From Asanoa hainanensis (GTDB taxonomy: Bacteria; Actinomycetota; Actinomycetes; Mycobacteriales; Micromonosporaceae), in assembly GCF_900188485.1 (NCBI RefSeq), contig NZ_FZPH01000004.1, positions 411,552 to 475,551 of the forward strand: a stretch of DNA of 64,000 bases, read 5' to 3'. Below the pieces are notes generated by a model, which had not been told where the DNA came from, did no database searches, and saw nothing but the letters and a program-made list of their open reading frames with translations. A program made the translations under genes and the position numbers. Shown one piece after another: positions 17,551 through 25,136 of this stretch. Every line of letters starts with the position of its first letter. Positions within the stretch are counted from its first letter, which is position 1.

Positions 17551-18371
17551 CCGCGGGCCACCGGCGCCAGCAGCAGATAGGCTGCGCCCAGGCCGATCAG
17601 GGCCATGCCCGGCACCATCAGCCAGCGCTCGACCGGGCCGCCGGCGCGGAAGCGCATGAACTTCGGCGTGCCCACCGTGCGCCAGGTGCAACCGCGGATC
17701 TTGGCCGGCCAGAACAGCGGGCTGCCCCAGTGGGTGATCGAGTCGCCCAGCGTGTGGGCCAGCGTGCCCCAGCCGGCCGCGAGGCCCACCCACCACCAGC
17801 TCGCACCCGGCTCGGCGAAGTGGCGCACCGCGTACGCGAACGCGGTGGCCGCGATGATCGCGCCGAGCGCCGCCGTGAACTTCCTGGCCCGCTTGCCCCG
17901 GATCTGGCCCGGGATGAGCGCGTCGACGATCTCGGCACGGGTGTGCGGCGTCAGCGCGCTGTGGGTCGCCAGCCAGACCGCGAAGCCGACGATCACGATG
18001 CTGGCCGTCACGCCCCCGTACCGACCGGCCAGCGCCGCCAGCAGGAAGACCAGGATCGCGAACGGCACGGTGTGCGTGACCAGCCGGTGTCCACCCTGGC
18101 CACGCTGACGTTCACAGTGGTCACAGGTGGCCTTGCCGAAGGCCGCCGCAGCACCCGAGACGCCCCGCGAGATCATCCGGGTGATCGGGCCGAGGGTGCG
18201 GGACACGGTCGAGCTCGGGTGGTCGATGTCGGGCAACAGCGCGAAGCCGGACGCGACGGCGGCACCGGCCACGATCGACAGTGGCGCCACCGGATGCCCG
18301 GCCGCGACCAGCCCGGCACACCCGCCCAACCAACCAACCGCGCCCGAGAGCGCGTGCGACTTGCCCATCAT
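17538..18371 (-). CDS. Membrane-bound metal-dependent hydrolase (YdjM-like)
   Basis: 277 residues. The N-terminal MGKSHALSGAVGW and LLPDIDHPSST motifs and GGHRLVTHTV carry the conserved His/Asp residues of the YdjM/LexA-regulated membrane hydrolase family; several hydrophobic segments follow, with a further THSALTPHTR and THWGSPLFWP motif. Function within the family is poorly known. A Cys-x2-Cys (ATCDHCERQ) is an unusual insertion. Start at 18371 or 18368. Convergent overlap of 13 bases with the SMP-30 gene. Confidence 0.8.
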   Translation of the reverse strand: MMGKSHALSGAVGWLGGCAGLVAAGHPVAPLSIVAGAAVASGFALLPDIDHPSSTVSRTLGPITRMISRGVSGAAAAFGKATCDHCERQRGQGGHRLVTHTVPFAILVFLLAALAGRYGGVTASIVIVGFAVWLATHSALTPHTRAEIVDALIPGQIRGKRARKFTAALGAIIAATAFAYAVRHFAEPGASWWWVGLAAGWGTLAHTLGDSITHWGSPLFWPAKIRGCTWRTVGTPKFMRFRAGGPVERWLMVPGMALIGLGAAYLLLAPVARGYLG

Positions 18372-18429
18372 GGAGCCAGTATCAGTGGCCGGCGCGAGCA
18401 CCCCGCGCTGCGACACACGTGAGATCCAC

Positions 18430-18726
18430 TCAGCTCCGATCGGGCTCCCAGCGGGTCGGGTCCCGGGTCAGCCCCAGCAGATAGGTGACCGAGCAGGTCA
18501 GGGCCTCGGCCAGGTCCGGCAGCTTGCCCAGGTCGAGCCGGCGGCCATTTTCCATCGCGCTGACCGTGCGGTTGGTGAGCGCGAGCCCTCGTCGAGCCAG
18601 CAGATCGGCCAGATCGGACTGGGTCAGGTCGAGTTGGCGCCGGCGCTCACGGATCCGGCGGGCACAGATCCAGGCCCGCTCGGCGGTGCGGTCACTCGAC
18701 AGGTCGTCGGGCGCACTCACAGCCAT
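18430..18726 (-). CDS. XRE family helix-turn-helix protein
   Basis: 98 residues with one Cro/C1-type helix-turn-helix (about residues 25-85): RRQLDLTQSDLADLLARRGL, LTNRTVSAMENGRRLD, LPDLAEALTCSVTYLLGLT. Small single-domain regulator, DNA target unknown. ATG at 18726 has a GGAAGG site about 5 bases away; a GTG at 18732 is possible. The 260 bases to the next plus-strand gene contain a palindrome at 18877-18899 that could be its operator. Confidence 0.85.
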   Translation of the reverse strand: MAVSAPDDLSSDRTAERAWICARRIRERRRQLDLTQSDLADLLARRGLALTNRTVSAMENGRRLDLGKLPDLAEALTCSVTYLLGLTRDPTRWEPDRS

Positions 18727-18876
18727 CGCCACCTTCCACGAACGTTGAGGGGCGCGGGCCTAGTTTTCGCGGCATCACGGAGTGCCGCAAGCGGTGACAG
18801 CGCTGGTCATCCATGCGGGTGAACGGCCGTCCGGGCGCGCTCTTGAGCGACAAGGGTTACCCGGCATATGCTGGCC

Positions 18877-18899
18877 AAAACGGTCAACATGATCGTTTT
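18877..18899. promoter_or_regulatory. AT-rich palindromic operator candidate
   Basis: AAAACGGTCA at 18877-18886 and TGATCGTTTT at 18890-18899 form an inverted repeat matching at 9 of 10 positions with a 3-base centre. It stands out as AT-rich in this GC-rich DNA and lies about 100 bases upstream of the gene at 18997 and beyond the XRE gene start. A regulator site is inferred. Confidence 0.4.
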
Positions 18900-18996
18900 A
18901 CCCCGATGCCCCGCAATACCATCGCACCGCCACGCGCTGCCCCGTGGGATCCGCCAGCTCCAGGCCCAGCCAAGAAGCCGAGGTGCAGCAGCGCTC

Positions 18997-19860
18997 ATGG
19001 ACATCGACGCGGCGCGAATCGTCGCCGACACCGTCCTCTGTGCCGGTCCGGTGCTCCGGCCCTACCGCGCCGCCGGTCACCGGGACCCGAACCGGTGGCA
19101 GTTCGGCATGCTGATGCCGGCCGACCTCGCCGCCGGCGACGAGTCGCTGTCCGCGACCGCGCAGACCGAGTGCCTGGTCGAGGCCGATCCCGGCGTACGC
19201 CTGCGGGTGCTGCTCCGGTTCCTGCAGGTGCAACGCCGCACCGTCTACCGCTGGCTGCCCGACCGCGGGCGGTTCAAGCCGGTCGGCTCGCTCGGCGTCG
19301 ACGGCAGCGCGATCGCGTCCTGCGACGAGCCCGTCGAGCACGAGCTCCTCTTCGACGTCGACGAGGCGACGCTGGTCGGCGCCGGGGCGCGGCACACGAT
19401 CCGGGTGCCCGGCGGGTTCGACCGCACCGAGCTGCACGACGCCGGCCGCGCCCTGGTCGGCCAGGTGGTCCGGCATCGCCGACCCCTGTGCGCGATGCTC
19501 AACGTGAGCGCCCAGCCCGTGTCGGCACCCCACCGGGCGCTGCGGTTGCGGGTCTGGGTGGAGAACCGCACCCGGGCCGGCGCCGACGGCCACGAGGTCG
19601 CCCTGACCACGGCCCTGGTGGCCAGCCACCTGATCCTGTCGGTCGACAACGGCGCCTTCGTCTCCATGGCGGACCCGCCCGGCTGGGCGGTGGAGGCGGC
19701 CGAGGACTGCGCGAACGTCGGCCTCTGGCCCGTGCTGGTCGGGCCGCCCGGCCGGCACGACACGCTGCTGGCCACGCCGCGGATCCTCCGCGACCACCCC
19801 GGCGACCTGCTCGACAGCGCGGTCGACGAGCTGTTGCACCTGCGTAACCTCGCCGGCTGA
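18997..19860 (+). CDS. Conserved hypothetical, hydrogenase-locus type
   Basis: 287 residues from the ATG at 18997 (MDIDAARIVADTVL). The opening ADTVLCAGPVLRPYRAAGHR and RWQFGMLMPADLA resembles an uncharacterised protein that I recall beside actinobacterial [NiFe]-hydrogenase genes (memory, not checked). No hydrogenase gene is present here, so it would be an orphan copy. No signal peptide, metal motif or transmembrane segment. It is followed after 6 bases by an MFS gene. In-frame sequence upstream of 18997 is possible but unlike the family. Confidence 0.6.
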   Translation: MDIDAARIVADTVLCAGPVLRPYRAAGHRDPNRWQFGMLMPADLAAGDESLSATAQTECLVEADPGVRLRVLLRFLQVQRRTVYRWLPDRGRFKPVGSLGVDGSAIASCDEPVEHELLFDVDEATLVGAGARHTIRVPGGFDRTELHDAGRALVGQVVRHRRPLCAMLNVSAQPVSAPHRALRLRVWVENRTRAGADGHEVALTTALVASHLILSVDNGAFVSMADPPGWAVEAAEDCANVGLWPVLVGPPGRHDTLLATPRILRDHPGDLLDSAVDELLHLRNLAG

Positions 19861-19866
19861 GCGGGC

Positions 19867-21069
19867 GTGGGTCACGCCCTCCGTCGCTACCGCGACCTGC
19901 TCCGCACCCCCGGTGTCGTCCGGATCGCCGTGCCGTCGCTGGTCGGCCGGCTGCCCATCGGCATGCTCACGCTGCTGTTCGTGCTGGCGGTCGCGCAGGG
20001 CACCGGCTCGTACGGTGCCGCCGGCCTCGCCACGGCGGCCAACTCGGCCCTGACCGCGCTGGTCGGGCCGGTGCTGGGCCGGCTGGCCGACCGCGGCCGG
20101 GCCGTCGGCGTGCTGGTCTGGTGCGGCCTGGCCCAGGCGGCGCTGCTGGTGGCCCTCGTGCTGGCGCTGCGGGCGGGCACTCCGGCGTGGACGGCGATCC
20201 TGCTGGCCGGGCTGGCCGGCGCCGTCAACCCGCCGATCGACCCGGTCACCCGGGCCGTGCTGCCGCGGATCGCGCCCAAACACGTACACACGGCGTACGC
20301 GCTGGACGCCATCGCGGTCGAGCTGACCTATGTGGTCGGCCCGGCGCTGGTCGGCCTGATCACCGCGCTGGCCGACGCGTACGCGGCGACCCTGGTCGCG
20401 GCCGCGGTCACCGCGGTCGGCTCGATCGCCCTCGCCACCGCGGCGCCGGTCCGCCGGGGCTGGCCCGCGCCACCGGCCACGCGCCGGCGGGTGAGCCCGG
20501 TGCGGTCCGCCGGGATGCTGGTGGTGCTGGCCGTCGCCGGGCTGGCCTCCGTCGCGTACGGCCTGATGGAGGTGGCGATCCCCGCCCACGCGGCGGTGGA
20601 GGGACACGCCGACCAGGCCGGCCTCCTGGTGGCGGTGTGGAGCGCCGGCTCGATCGCCGGTGGGCTCTGGTACGCCGGCCGGACGTTCCGCACCCCGCCG
20701 TGGCGCCAGTACGGGATCCTCATGCTCGGCAACGTCGCCGGCTTCGGTGTGATCCTGCTCCAGCAGAACCTGTGGTCGCTGGCGGTGCTGCTGCTGTTCG
20801 CCGGGCTGTTCATCGCGCCGACCACGACCGTCGAGTTCACCCTGGTGGCCGAGCTGACACCCGACGAGGCCCGGGCGGAGGCGTTCACCTGGGCCAACAC
20901 GGCGGTCTACCTGGGCTTCGCGGCCGGCTCGGCGCTGGCCGGCACGGCGCTCGAGCCGGTGCTGGGCACGCCCGACGGCCTGCTGATCACCGGCGCCTGC
21001 GCGGTCGGCGTGGTCGCGGTCGGCGCCCTGATCTCTTTCGGGGCACGCGGGGCGCTGAAACCGCGCTGA
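19867..21069 (+). CDS. MFS transporter
   Basis: 400 residues with about twelve hydrophobic segments and an MFS inter-helix signature (GPVLGRLADRGRAVGVL, the GxLaDrxGrr loop between segments 2 and 3). This half-conserved exporter family in actinobacteria moves small molecules outward using the proton gradient. GTG at 19867 lies 6 bases after the previous stop, so the two are probably co-transcribed. Substrate unknown. Confidence 0.88.
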   Translation: MGHALRRYRDLLRTPGVVRIAVPSLVGRLPIGMLTLLFVLAVAQGTGSYGAAGLATAANSALTALVGPVLGRLADRGRAVGVLVWCGLAQAALLVALVLALRAGTPAWTAILLAGLAGAVNPPIDPVTRAVLPRIAPKHVHTAYALDAIAVELTYVVGPALVGLITALADAYAATLVAAAVTAVGSIALATAAPVRRGWPAPPATRRRVSPVRSAGMLVVLAVAGLASVAYGLMEVAIPAHAAVEGHADQAGLLVAVWSAGSIAGGLWYAGRTFRTPPWRQYGILMLGNVAGFGVILLQQNLWSLAVLLLFAGLFIAPTTTVEFTLVAELTPDEARAEAFTWANTAVYLGFAAGSALAGTALEPVLGTPDGLLITGACAVGVVAVGALISFGARGALKPR

Positions 21070-21118
21070 GTTGGGCGATCGGCGTACCCGGCCCGCCCGG
21101 CGGAGCAGAATCGGCCCC

Positions 21119-21694
21119 ATGGAGCTCACCGCCGCGTACCAGCGGGCGCTGCGCGGGTTCGCCGACCAGGTGGCGCGGATCCGTCCCGACCAGTGGTCGG
21201 CGCCCACCCCGTGCACCGACTGGACCGTGCGCGACCTGGTCAACCACCTGGTCTACGAGGACCGCTGGTCGGTGCCGCTGATCAACGGGGCCAGCCTGGG
21301 CTCCGTCGGCAACAGGTTCGAGGGCGACCTGCTCGGTGCCGACCCGGTCGGCGCGGCCCAGGACGCCTCGGCCGAGTCGGTGGCCGCGGTGCGCGCGTCG
21401 GGTGCGCTGTCCCGCGACGTGGAGCTGTCCTTCGGGGTGACACCGGCGGAGGAGTACGTGCGGCAACTGCTCGCCGACCACGTCGTGCACGGCTGGGACA
21501 TCGCCGCCGCGACCGGCCAGGACCGCGACCTCGACGACGACCTGCTCCAAGAGGTGGCCGCCTGGTTCCCGGCCAACGAGGACGCCTATCGTTCCGGTGG
21601 CGCCATCGGCGCCGCGGTCGAGGTGCCGAGCAACGCCACGGCACAGGACAAGCTTATTGCTGCCTTTGGCCGTAACCCGAGGTGGATTGCATGA
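21119..21694 (+). CDS. TIGR03086/DinB-like metal-binding protein
   Basis: 191 residues. The N-terminal pattern VARIRPDQWSAPTPCTDWTV and DLVNHLVYEDRW, plus QLLADHVVHGWDIA, matches the mycothiol-dependent maleylpyruvate isomerase/DinB-like four-helix family, whose His residues (here in NHLV, DHVVHGW) bind a divalent metal. These proteins use mycothiol as cofactor in characterised cases; the reaction here is not known. The ATG at 21119 is 50 bases after the MFS stop. Confidence 0.85.
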   Translation: MELTAAYQRALRGFADQVARIRPDQWSAPTPCTDWTVRDLVNHLVYEDRWSVPLINGASLGSVGNRFEGDLLGADPVGAAQDASAESVAAVRASGALSRDVELSFGVTPAEEYVRQLLADHVVHGWDIAAATGQDRDLDDDLLQEVAAWFPANEDAYRSGGAIGAAVEVPSNATAQDKLIAAFGRNPRWIA

Positions 21695-21705
21695 CCGAAA
21701 ATCGC

Positions 21706-21725
21706 CGCGACGTGACAGCGTCGCG
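21706..21725 (+). terminator. Small hairpin after DinB-like gene
   Basis: CGCGACG at 21706-21712 pairs with CGTCGCG at 21719-21725 around TGACAG, 11 bases after the stop codon. No T-tract; a weak terminator at best. Confidence 0.35.
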
Positions 21726-21753
21726 ACGACTGAGGACGGCTCGCCTAAGGGCG

Positions 21754-21759
21754 TAACCT
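21754..21759 (+). promoter_or_regulatory. -10 element, leaderless alcohol dehydrogenase mRNA
   Basis: TAACCT at 21754-21759 fits the actinobacterial TANNNT -10 consensus and ends 6 bases before the GTG start at 21766, so transcription would begin on the start codon. There is no ribosome site upstream, in agreement with a leaderless transcript. Confidence 0.45.
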
Positions 21760-21765
21760 GACGCC

Positions 21766-22815
21766 GTGCGCGCTGTGTACTACGAAGCTTTCGGGTCCCC
21801 ACCCCAGGTGGCCGAGGTGCCCGACCCGACGCCGCCCCCGGGCGGTGCGGTGATCAGCGTGTCGGTGACCGGGTTGTGCCGCAGCGACTGGCACGGCTGG
21901 CGGGGCCACGACCCCGACATCGTGACGCCGCACGTGCCGGGCCACGAGTTCACGGGCGTGATCACCGAGATCGGCACGGGCGTGACCCGCTGGCAACCGG
22001 GCGACCGGGTCACGGTGCCGTTCATCTGCGCGTGCGGGCGCTGCCCGAGCTGCCTGGCCGGTGACCAGCAGGTCTGCGAGAACCAGAGCCAGCCCGGCTT
22101 CACCCGCTGGGGTTCGTTCGCCGAGCTGGTGGCGATCGAGCACGCCGACGTCAACCTGGTGCGGCTGCCCGACACGGTCAGCGACGCCGCCGCGGTGAGC
22201 CTCGGCTGCCGGTTCGGCACCGCCTTCCGCGCGGTGGTGCACCAGGGCCGGGTCGCGCCCGGCGAGTGGGTGGCCGTGCACGGCTGCGGCGGCGTCGGCC
22301 TCTCTGCCGTGATGGTCGCGGCCGCGGCGGGCGCCCGCGTGGTCGCCGTCGACATCGCACCGCGCGCCCTGGAGCTGGCCGCCCGCGCCGGCGCCGCCGA
22401 GGTGATCGACGCCTCGGCCATCACCGGCGGCCCGGCCGACGTGGCGGCAGCCGTCCGCGACCGCACCGGCGGCGGCGCCCACCTGTCACTGGACGCGCTC
22501 GGCTCGTCGGTCACCTGCGTCACCTCGATCGAATGCCTGCGCCGCCGCGGCCGGCACGTCCAGGTCGGCCTGCTGCCGGCGGTGACCGGCCGCCCGGCAC
22601 TGCCGATGGACCGGGTGATCGCCTACGAGCTGGAGCTGCTCGGCAGCCACGGCATGCCGGCACACGCGTACCCGGAGATGCTCCGCCTCATCGAAGCCGG
22701 CACCCTGCGCCCGGACGAGCTCGTCACCGACAACCTGACCCTCGACGAGGCACCGGCAGCCCTGATGTCGATGGTCCGCGCCCCGGTCAACGGCATCCGA
22801 CTGATAAGGCCCTAA
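21766..22815 (+). CDS. Zinc-dependent alcohol dehydrogenase family protein
   Basis: 349 residues of the medium-chain dehydrogenase family: catalytic zinc ligand Cys in GLCRSDWHGW, the GHEFTG motif, the structural zinc site CACGRCPSCLAGDQQVC, and a Rossmann motif VHGCGGVGLSAV for NAD(P). The fold and all ligands appear intact. It oxidises an alcohol or reduces an aldehyde; substrate unknown. Its 3' end overlaps the convergent methyltransferase gene by 4 bases. Confidence 0.92.
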   Translation: MRAVYYEAFGSPPQVAEVPDPTPPPGGAVISVSVTGLCRSDWHGWRGHDPDIVTPHVPGHEFTGVITEIGTGVTRWQPGDRVTVPFICACGRCPSCLAGDQQVCENQSQPGFTRWGSFAELVAIEHADVNLVRLPDTVSDAAAVSLGCRFGTAFRAVVHQGRVAPGEWVAVHGCGGVGLSAVMVAAAAGARVVAVDIAPRALELAARAGAAEVIDASAITGGPADVAAAVRDRTGGGAHLSLDALGSSVTCVTSIECLRRRGRHVQVGLLPAVTGRPALPMDRVIAYELELLGSHGMPAHAYPEMLRLIEAGTLRPDELVTDNLTLDEAPAALMSMVRAPVNGIRLIRP

Positions 22816-23453
22816 GGCAGGCGCCAGACCGACGTCTGTTTCTTCGTGACGCTTTCCAGGGCCATGGTGGTGGGGACCTCGTACGTGGCGACCTCTGTGC
22901 CGGCGGCGCCTGGGCGGAAGGCGCGGCCCGGGTCGCCCGCGTAGGCGTCGGCGCCGGCCTTGCGGGCCCGGCGGAGGAAGCCGAACATGCGCGTGGCGAA
23001 GGCCTGGCTGTAGAAGACGTCTCCGGCCAGGACCACGTCGGCGTCGGCCGGGCCGTCGAGGATGTCGGCCAGGTCGGCGGTCACCGTCACCCCGTTGGCG
23101 GCGGCGTTGACGTTCACCGCCGCGATCGAGAGCGGGTCGATGTCGACTGCGCGGACGGAGGCGGCACCGGCCTTGGCCGCGGCGATGCCGACGAGGCCCG
23201 AGCCGCAGGCGACGTCGAGCACGCGGCGCCCGGCGACCACCGACGGGTTGTCCAGCACGTAGCGGGCCAGCCCCTGGCCGCCGGCCCAGGCGAAGGCCCA
23301 GAACGGCGGTGGCTGTTCGCTGCGGAACTGGCCCTCGGTCAGCTCCCAGAGCCCGATCGGCTCGTCGGCCTGGTGCAGCACGATCTCCGGAGTCAGCGGC
23401 ACCGGCGCCAGCCGGGCGTGCAGCCGGACGAACGCGTCGGCAAGGTCGGTCAT
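22812..23453 (-). CDS. Class I SAM methyltransferase (ETFB-lysine-like)
   Basis: 213 residues. The pattern VLDVACGSGLVGIAAAKAGA with RAVDIDP is the SAM-binding motif I/II, and an FWAFAWAGGQGLARY segment before it is characteristic of the protein-lysine methyltransferase (ETFKMT/nicotinamide-like) group. Its ATG at 23453 overlaps the BioD stop (TGATG), so translation is coupled with bioD. It does not resemble BioC in its N-terminal part. Substrate unproven. Confidence 0.82.
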   Translation of the reverse strand: MTDLADAFVRLHARLAPVPLTPEIVLHQADEPIGLWELTEGQFRSEQPPPFWAFAWAGGQGLARYVLDNPSVVAGRRVLDVACGSGLVGIAAAKAGAASVRAVDIDPLSIAAVNVNAAANGVTVTADLADILDGPADADVVLAGDVFYSQAFATRMFGFLRRARKAGADAYAGDPGRAFRPGAAGTEVATYEVPTTMALESVTKKQTSVWRLP

Positions 23454-24190
23454 CAGTCGATGTTCTCCGCCCAGGCGCGCCAGTCGTCGAGCACCCCGTG
23501 CAGGGTCGGGGTGAGCCAGCCGGGCGCGGAACGGCCGAACACCCCCGGTTCCATCGAGCCGGCGCCCTCGGGCAGCACGCCCACGAGGTTGTCGACCAGG
23601 TCGGTCAGGTTGGACCAGTGCGCGAGCTCCGGCTCGGCCGGCCAGGCGCCGAGCACCACGCCGGCCGTCACGGCCCGCCGGGACAGCGCCTCCAGGGTGA
23701 GCGCGATGTGGTTGAGCGTGCCCGAGCCGGCCCGGGCCACCACCACCGCCGGCGCGCCCAACGAGACGGCCAGGTCGGCCATCGTCCACGGTTCGCCGGA
23801 CGGGCGCAGGCCCATCGGCACCAGCAGCCCGCCGGCGCCGTCGACCAGCACCACGTCGTGCTTCTCCACCTCGGCGCGGACGGCGTCGACGACGGTGTAG
23901 AGCTCGAGCGGCTCCTCCTGGGCGATCCTGGCCGCGGTCAGCGGCGCCAGGGGCTCGGGATAGGAGGCCAGCGATCGGGCCGTCGCGGGCGCGGCCAGCA
24001 GGCGGACCGTGTCCACGTCGGACGGTTGGCCCGCGACGGCACCCGTCTGGCCCGGCTTGATCACGGCCACCCGCAGCCCGGCGGACTGCGCGGCCACGGC
24101 GACGGCCGCGGTCAGGATGGTCTTGCCCACCCCGCTGTCGGTGCCGGTCACCAGAACCGGGCCGGTCCACGCGTCGCTCACGCCGCGCAC
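23453..24190 (-). CDS. bioD: ATP-dependent dethiobiotin synthetase
   Basis: About 245 residues with a Walker A GTDSGVGKT at the N-terminus, the KPGQTG carboxylation loop, and VVLVDGAGGLLVPMG of the BioD family. It closes the ureido ring of dethiobiotin from diaminopelargonate, CO2 and ATP. No bioA, bioB or bioF is present in this window; its partner here is a methyltransferase. GTG at 24190 or 24181 can be the start. Confidence 0.9.
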   Translation of the reverse strand: MRGVSDAWTGPVLVTGTDSGVGKTILTAAVAVAAQSAGLRVAVIKPGQTGAVAGQPSDVDTVRLLAAPATARSLASYPEPLAPLTAARIAQEEPLELYTVVDAVRAEVEKHDVVLVDGAGGLLVPMGLRPSGEPWTMADLAVSLGAPAVVVARAGSGTLNHIALTLEALSRRAVTAGVVLGAWPAEPELAHWSNLTDLVDNLVGVLPEGAGSMEPGVFGRSAPGWLTPTLHGVLDDWRAWAENID

Positions 24191-24235
24191 TTCACCACAA
24201 CCCGGGGAGCCGGGTCAAAATCTGGCACGGAAAAC

Positions 24236-24736
24236 TCAGTCGATCAGGTCGTCGTTCAACAGGTCGAGCAGCAGCCCGTCGTGGAAGGTGCCGTCGGGAC
24301 CGCGCTCGTAGCGGCGCAACACGCCGACCCGCCGGAAGCCCACCTTCTCGTACGCCCGGATCGCGGCCGCGTTGTTGGCGGCGGGGTCGATCACCAGGCG
24401 GTGGTGTCCGACGGTGCGGATCAGGTGCCGCGCCATCGTGCGGACGGCGTCGGTGCCGATGCCCCGGCCGTACGACGAGGGCTCCAGGTAGATGTCCATG
24501 CCGGCGTGCCGGTACATGGGGTCGTCTTCCTCGTAGGTCTGCACGGCGCCGACCATGCGGCCGTCGACCTCGATGACGAAGGTCCGTTCGAGGTCTTCGG
24601 CGACCGCCGCCGGGTAGTCCTCTTCGTCACCCCACCATTTCGTGACCTCGGGGGCCGACCGGATCACCGCCAGCGGAGCGATGTCGGCGTCGGTCGCGGG
24701 CCGCAGAAGCACCAGCGCGCCGGTCAACGTCGTCAT
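24236..24736 (-). CDS. GNAT acetyltransferase, AAC(6')-like fold
   Basis: 166 residues with GNAT motif A in SYGRGIGTDAVRTMARHLI (acetyl-CoA pyrophosphate loop) and motif B in NAAAIRAYEKVGFRRVG. The early VTKWWGDEEDYP and middle GMDIYLEPSSYGRG segments resemble aminoglycoside 6'-acetyltransferases, but that similarity is shared with many non-resistance GNATs. I would not call resistance from it. Start ATG at 24736; the divergent non-coding stretch begins right after. Confidence 0.82.
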   Translation of the reverse strand: MTTLTGALVLLRPATDADIAPLAVIRSAPEVTKWWGDEEDYPAAVAEDLERTFVIEVDGRMVGAVQTYEEDDPMYRHAGMDIYLEPSSYGRGIGTDAVRTMARHLIRTVGHHRLVIDPAANNAAAIRAYEKVGFRRVGVLRRYERGPDGTFHDGLLLDLLNDDLID

Positions 24737-24900
24737 TCTTGAAAGGTTATCGCTGACGGAATGGTGGAACGAGACAGTTTTCCCTCCAGCAACAGGGCCA
24801 TCACAAGAGCCGACGCGGCGGTCGTCACCACACGGTGGTACCAGCGCTTTTGGCCTTTCGGCCGGGACGCATAGGTGTTATCGGGCATTAAACTCAGCGC

Positions 24901-24975
24901 TGTCCGTGGAGCCGCGCGCGACTACGCGCAGCGGAGGACACGAGGGGGCGGATGTGGGCGCATCCGCCCCCTTTT
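24901..24975 (+). ncRNA. Candidate small structured RNA
   Basis: A compound hairpin: TGTCC (24901-24905) pairs with GGACA (24936-24940), CCGC (24912-24915) with GCGG (24931-24934), and GCGCG (24916-24920) with CGCGC (24925-24929) around loop ACTA. Three bases later comes an 11-bp perfect terminator stem and TTTT. The transcription start is not clear; TAAACT near 24890 is a possible -10. No ORF ends here, so the terminator needs another transcript, and I infer an sRNA. No known family recognised. Confidence 0.45.
24944..24975 (+). terminator. Strong intrinsic terminator
   Basis: GGGGGCGGATG at 24944-24954 and CATCCGCCCCC at 24961-24971 form an 11-bp perfect stem with loop TGGGCG, followed by TTTT at 24972-24975. 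This is the clearest rho-independent terminator in the window, and is oriented plus, away from any annotated plus-strand gene. Confidence 0.8.
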
Positions 24976-24992
24976 AACGCCTGGAAAACACC

Positions 24993-25062
24993 CGCGGGCG
25001 CGACGCCGAATCGGCATCGCGCCCGCGATGTGGGGCCCCTTCCCGCCGTCCCACGGGAAGGG
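24993..25062 (-). terminator. Two hairpins after ACT-GNAT gene
   Basis: A 15-bp stem with one mismatch (24993-25007 with 25013-25027) and a 9-bp perfect stem (25037-25045 with 25054-25062) lie 75-145 bases beyond the minus-strand stop at 25137. They likely end or protect that transcript. No long T-tract in either direction. Confidence 0.45.
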
Positions 25063-25136
25063 ACCCTGACCCATCCCCTACCCCCGTCGAATCCGGTCCT
25101 GCACCAAGACCGAGTCCGTCGGAGCTTTCACCGGCG

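Larger units (their letters stand above)
24737..25136. other. 400-base intergenic stretch with several hairpins
   Basis: No protein gene is convincing here: short plus-strand ORFs lack ribosome sites and family resemblance. It holds a candidate small RNA with a strong terminator (24901-24975) and two long hairpins (24993-25027 and 25037-25062). The right half probably contains the 3' end of the minus-strand ACT-GNAT operon, and the left half the promoter of the GNAT gene. Confidence 0.6.

Noticed and set aside
24236-24736. Aminoglycoside 6'-acetyltransferase resistance gene
   Set aside because: Only the general GNAT fold and weak sequence patterns are shared; no resistance context.
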